Below, one piece after another: positions 62,402-64,000 of a DNA stretch of 64,000 bases. This DNA comes from Nocardia sp. NBC_00565 (GTDB taxonomy: Bacteria; Actinomycetota; Actinomycetes; Mycobacteriales; Mycobacteriaceae): the NCBI RefSeq assembly GCF_036345915.1, contig NZ_CP107785.1, positions 7,316,001 through 7,380,000 on the forward strand. The letters run 5' to 3'. A program made the position numbers and the translations under genes. The notes under the pieces were generated by a model. The model was not told the DNA's origin. It was given only the letters and a program-made list of their open reading frames with translations, and did not search any database. Numbering within the stretch: the first letter of the stretch is position 1; each line of letters opens with the position of its first letter.

Positions 62402-64000
62402 TCAGGCGTCCGCGGCCGCCGCTGCGAACTGCGCGTTGTACAGGCGGTAGTACGCACCGCGCTCTTCCAATAACCGCTCGTGCGACCCGTGCTCGACGAT
62501 GCGTCCGGCCTCCATCACCACGATCAGATCGGCATCGCGAATTGTGGAGAGCCGGTGCGCGATGACGAAGCTGGTGCGATCCCGGCGCAGGGCCGCGGTC
62601 GCGTGCTGGACCAGCAGCTCGGTGCGGGTATCGACCGAGCTGGTCGCCTCGTCAAGCACCAGGATGGACGGCTTCGCCAGGAAGGCCCGGGCGATGGTGA
62701 TGAGCTGCTTCTCACCCGCGCTGACGCCGGAACCCTCTTCATCGATAACCGTGTCGTACCCGTCGGGCAGCGCGTGTACGAAGCGGTCGACGTAGGCGGC
62801 GCGGGCGGCGGCGAGGATATCCGCCGCGCTGGCATTCGGACTGCCATAGGCGATGTTCTCCCGGATGGTGCCCTTGAACAGCCAGGTGTCCTGCAGCACC
62901 ATGCCGATCCTGGAGCGCAGGTGGTCACGGGTGATCTCGGTGATGTCGACGCCGTCGATGGTGATGGTGCCCGCGTCGAGTTCGTAGAACCGCAGCAGCA
63001 GATTCACCAGTGTGGTCTTGCCCGCACCGGTCGGACCGACGATGGCGACCACATGACCCGGCTCGGCGACCAGCGACAGCCGCTCGATGACCGGATTCTC
63101 CGGCTCGTAGCGGAACGAGACGGCCTCGAATTCGACCCGGCCGCGATCGACCGGACGGACGTTCTCCATGACCGGATCCGCCGACTGTTCCTCGGCATCG
63201 AGGATCTCGAAGATCCGCTCGGCCGAGGCGACACCGGATTGCAGCAGATTGGCCATCGCGCCGATCTGGGTGAGCGGCTGGCTGAACTGCCGGGAGTACT
63301 GGATGAAGGCCTGTACCTCGCCGAGCGACAGATTGCCGGTCGCCACCCGCAGCCCGCCGACCAGCGCCACCAGCACGAAGTTCACATTCCCGAGGAACAT
63401 GATCGCGGGCATGATCAGCCCGGAGATGAACTGCGCCTTGAAGCTCGACTCGTAGAGGTCGTTGTTGCGCTTATCGAATTCCTCGCCGACCTCGCGGTTG
63501 CGGCCGAATGCGGTGACCACCTCGTGCCCGGTGTAGGCCTCCTCGACCTGGGCGTTCACCATGCCGGTGTACTTCCACTGGTTCACGAAGTGCGGTTTGG
63601 AGCGCTTGGCGATCTGTGTGGTGACCACGACGGCGGCGGGCACGGTGAGCAGCGCGATCACCGCGAGCAGCGGCGAGATCCAGAACATCATGACCAGGAT
63701 GCCGAGCACCGAGAAGATCGACAGGATCAACTGGCTCATGGTCTGCTGCAGGCTCTGCGAGACATTGTCGACGTCATTGGTGACGCGGCTGAGCAGATCA
63801 CCGCGCGGCGTGGAATCGAAGTAGCGCAACGGAAGTCGATGGATCTTGTCCTCGACATCGCTGCGCAGCCGCTTCACCGTGCGATTGATGACGATATTGA
63901 GCAGGAAGGACTGCAACCAGCTGAACACCGCGGCGCCGATATAGAGCAGCAGCACCAGCATCAGCACCCGGCCGACCGCGCCGAAATCGACGCCGACGCC
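62402..64000 (-). CDS. ABC exporter, membrane-ATPase fusion (5' partial)
   Basis: 532 codons visible; the frame runs off the right edge. It has the C-terminal four or so membrane helices of an MsbA-type exporter ([20 protein letters not shown] coupling region, [20 protein letters not shown]) and a complete nucleotide-binding domain: Walker [17 protein letters not shown]-loop [11 protein letters not shown], signature [20 protein letters not shown] (VSAGE in place of LSGGQ), Walker B ILVLDEAT and H-loop VIAHRLSTI. Resembles one half of the mycobacterial heterodimer Rv1272c/Rv1273c; a partner gene may lie outside the window. Confidence 0.9.
   Translation of the reverse strand, partial: GVGVDFGAVGRVLMLVLLLYIGAAVFSWLQSFLLNIVINRTVKRLRSDVEDKIHRLPLRYFDSTPRGDLLSRVTNDVDNVSQSLQQTMSQLILSIFSVLGILVMMFWISPLLAVIALLTVPAAVVVTTQIAKRSKPHFVNQWKYTGMVNAQVEEAYTGHEVVTAFGRNREVGEEFDKRNNDLYESSFKAQFISGLIMPAIMFLGNVNFVLVALVGGLRVATGNLSLGEVQAFIQYSRQFSQPLTQIGAMANLLQSGVASAERIFEILDAEEQSADPVMENVRPVDRGRVEFEAVSFRYEPENPVIERLSLVAEPGHVVAIVGPTGAGKTTLVNLLLRFYELDAGTITIDGVDITEITRDHLRSRIGMVLQDTWLFKGTIRENIAYGSPNASAADILAAARAAYVDRFVHALPDGYDTVIDEEGSGVSAGEKQLITIARAFLAKPSILVLDEATSSVDTRTELLVQHATAALRRDRTSFVIAHRLSTIRDADLIVVMEAGRIVEHGSHERLLEERGAYYRLYNAQFAAAAADA

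Overview
The window looks like chromosome of a high-GC mycolic-acid actinomycete, most likely Nocardia or a close relative. The evidence is GC-rich codon use, many GTG/TTG and apparently leaderless starts, and a scattered but recognisable gene set that lies together in Mycobacterium tuberculosis (Rv3712-Rv3722c): murT-gatD, ebfC-recR, an SRPBCC protein, the tmsA/tmsB lipid-methylation pair, dnaX, an essential-type aspartate aminotransferase, the SRP RNA and tRNA-Ser. No phage, IS element or CRISPR array was seen.

Layout. 1-2.3 kb: 3' part of an FAD oxidoreductase and a PPOX-family protein. 2.4-4.4 kb: murT-gatD, which amidates lipid II. 4.6-6.0 kb: a DUF2637 membrane protein and an unknown gene. 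6.0-14.8 kb: a four-gene minus-strand operon (transglutaminase/DUF2126 amidoligase, circularly permuted ATP-grasp fused to alpha-E, transglutaminase, zinc peptidase). It is a predicted but functionally uncharacterised peptide-ligation or protein-modification system. A small cysteine-rich protein is transcribed away from it. 15.2-18.7 kb: tmsA-tmsB (10-methyl fatty acids) and an SRPBCC protein. 18.8-21.3 kb: a MerR/VOC operon with a textbook MerR operator, then two tandem secreted paralogues. 21.5-23.8 kb: ebfC-recR, a LysE exporter and an unknown gene. 23.9-27.5 kb: a PknK-type kinase/MalT regulator. 27.7-29.8 kb: a MarR regulator, an SgcJ-like protein and a secreted phytase-like protein. 30.0-33.4 kb: the fadA-fadB beta-oxidation operon. 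33.8-37.3 kb: a dnaX enlarged by a 28-unit hexapeptide repeat.

37.4-44.2 kb: a perfect CRP-type site, an unknown gene, an ammonium transporter, two tandem zinc metallopeptidases and a DUF2207 protein. 44.5-44.8 kb: a decayed SLOG-like gene whose two halves lie on opposite strands. 45.0-50.7 kb: a ROK regulator preceded by a polycysteine leader ORF, an MFS exporter with a consensus leaderless promoter, a secreted protein, an HhH-GPD repair protein and a methyltransferase. 50.7-52.5 kb: aspartate aminotransferase, ffs and tRNA-Ser. 52.7-56.8 kb: a phosphotransferase remnant, a WS/DGAT-like protein, an orphan qcrB and a DUF397 protein. 57.3-62.3 kb: DUF309, gluQRS, RDD and DUF4190 membrane proteins, a queuosine-precursor transporter and tgt; three of these form a queuosine import/insertion/modification set. 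62.4-64.0 kb: 3' part of an ABC exporter.

All assignments come from reading the sequence and remembered family features; no database search was run. Points of most interest are the ATP-grasp/transglutaminase cluster, the polycysteine leader, the inverted broken gene, the dnaX repeat, the queuosine set and the orphan qcrB.
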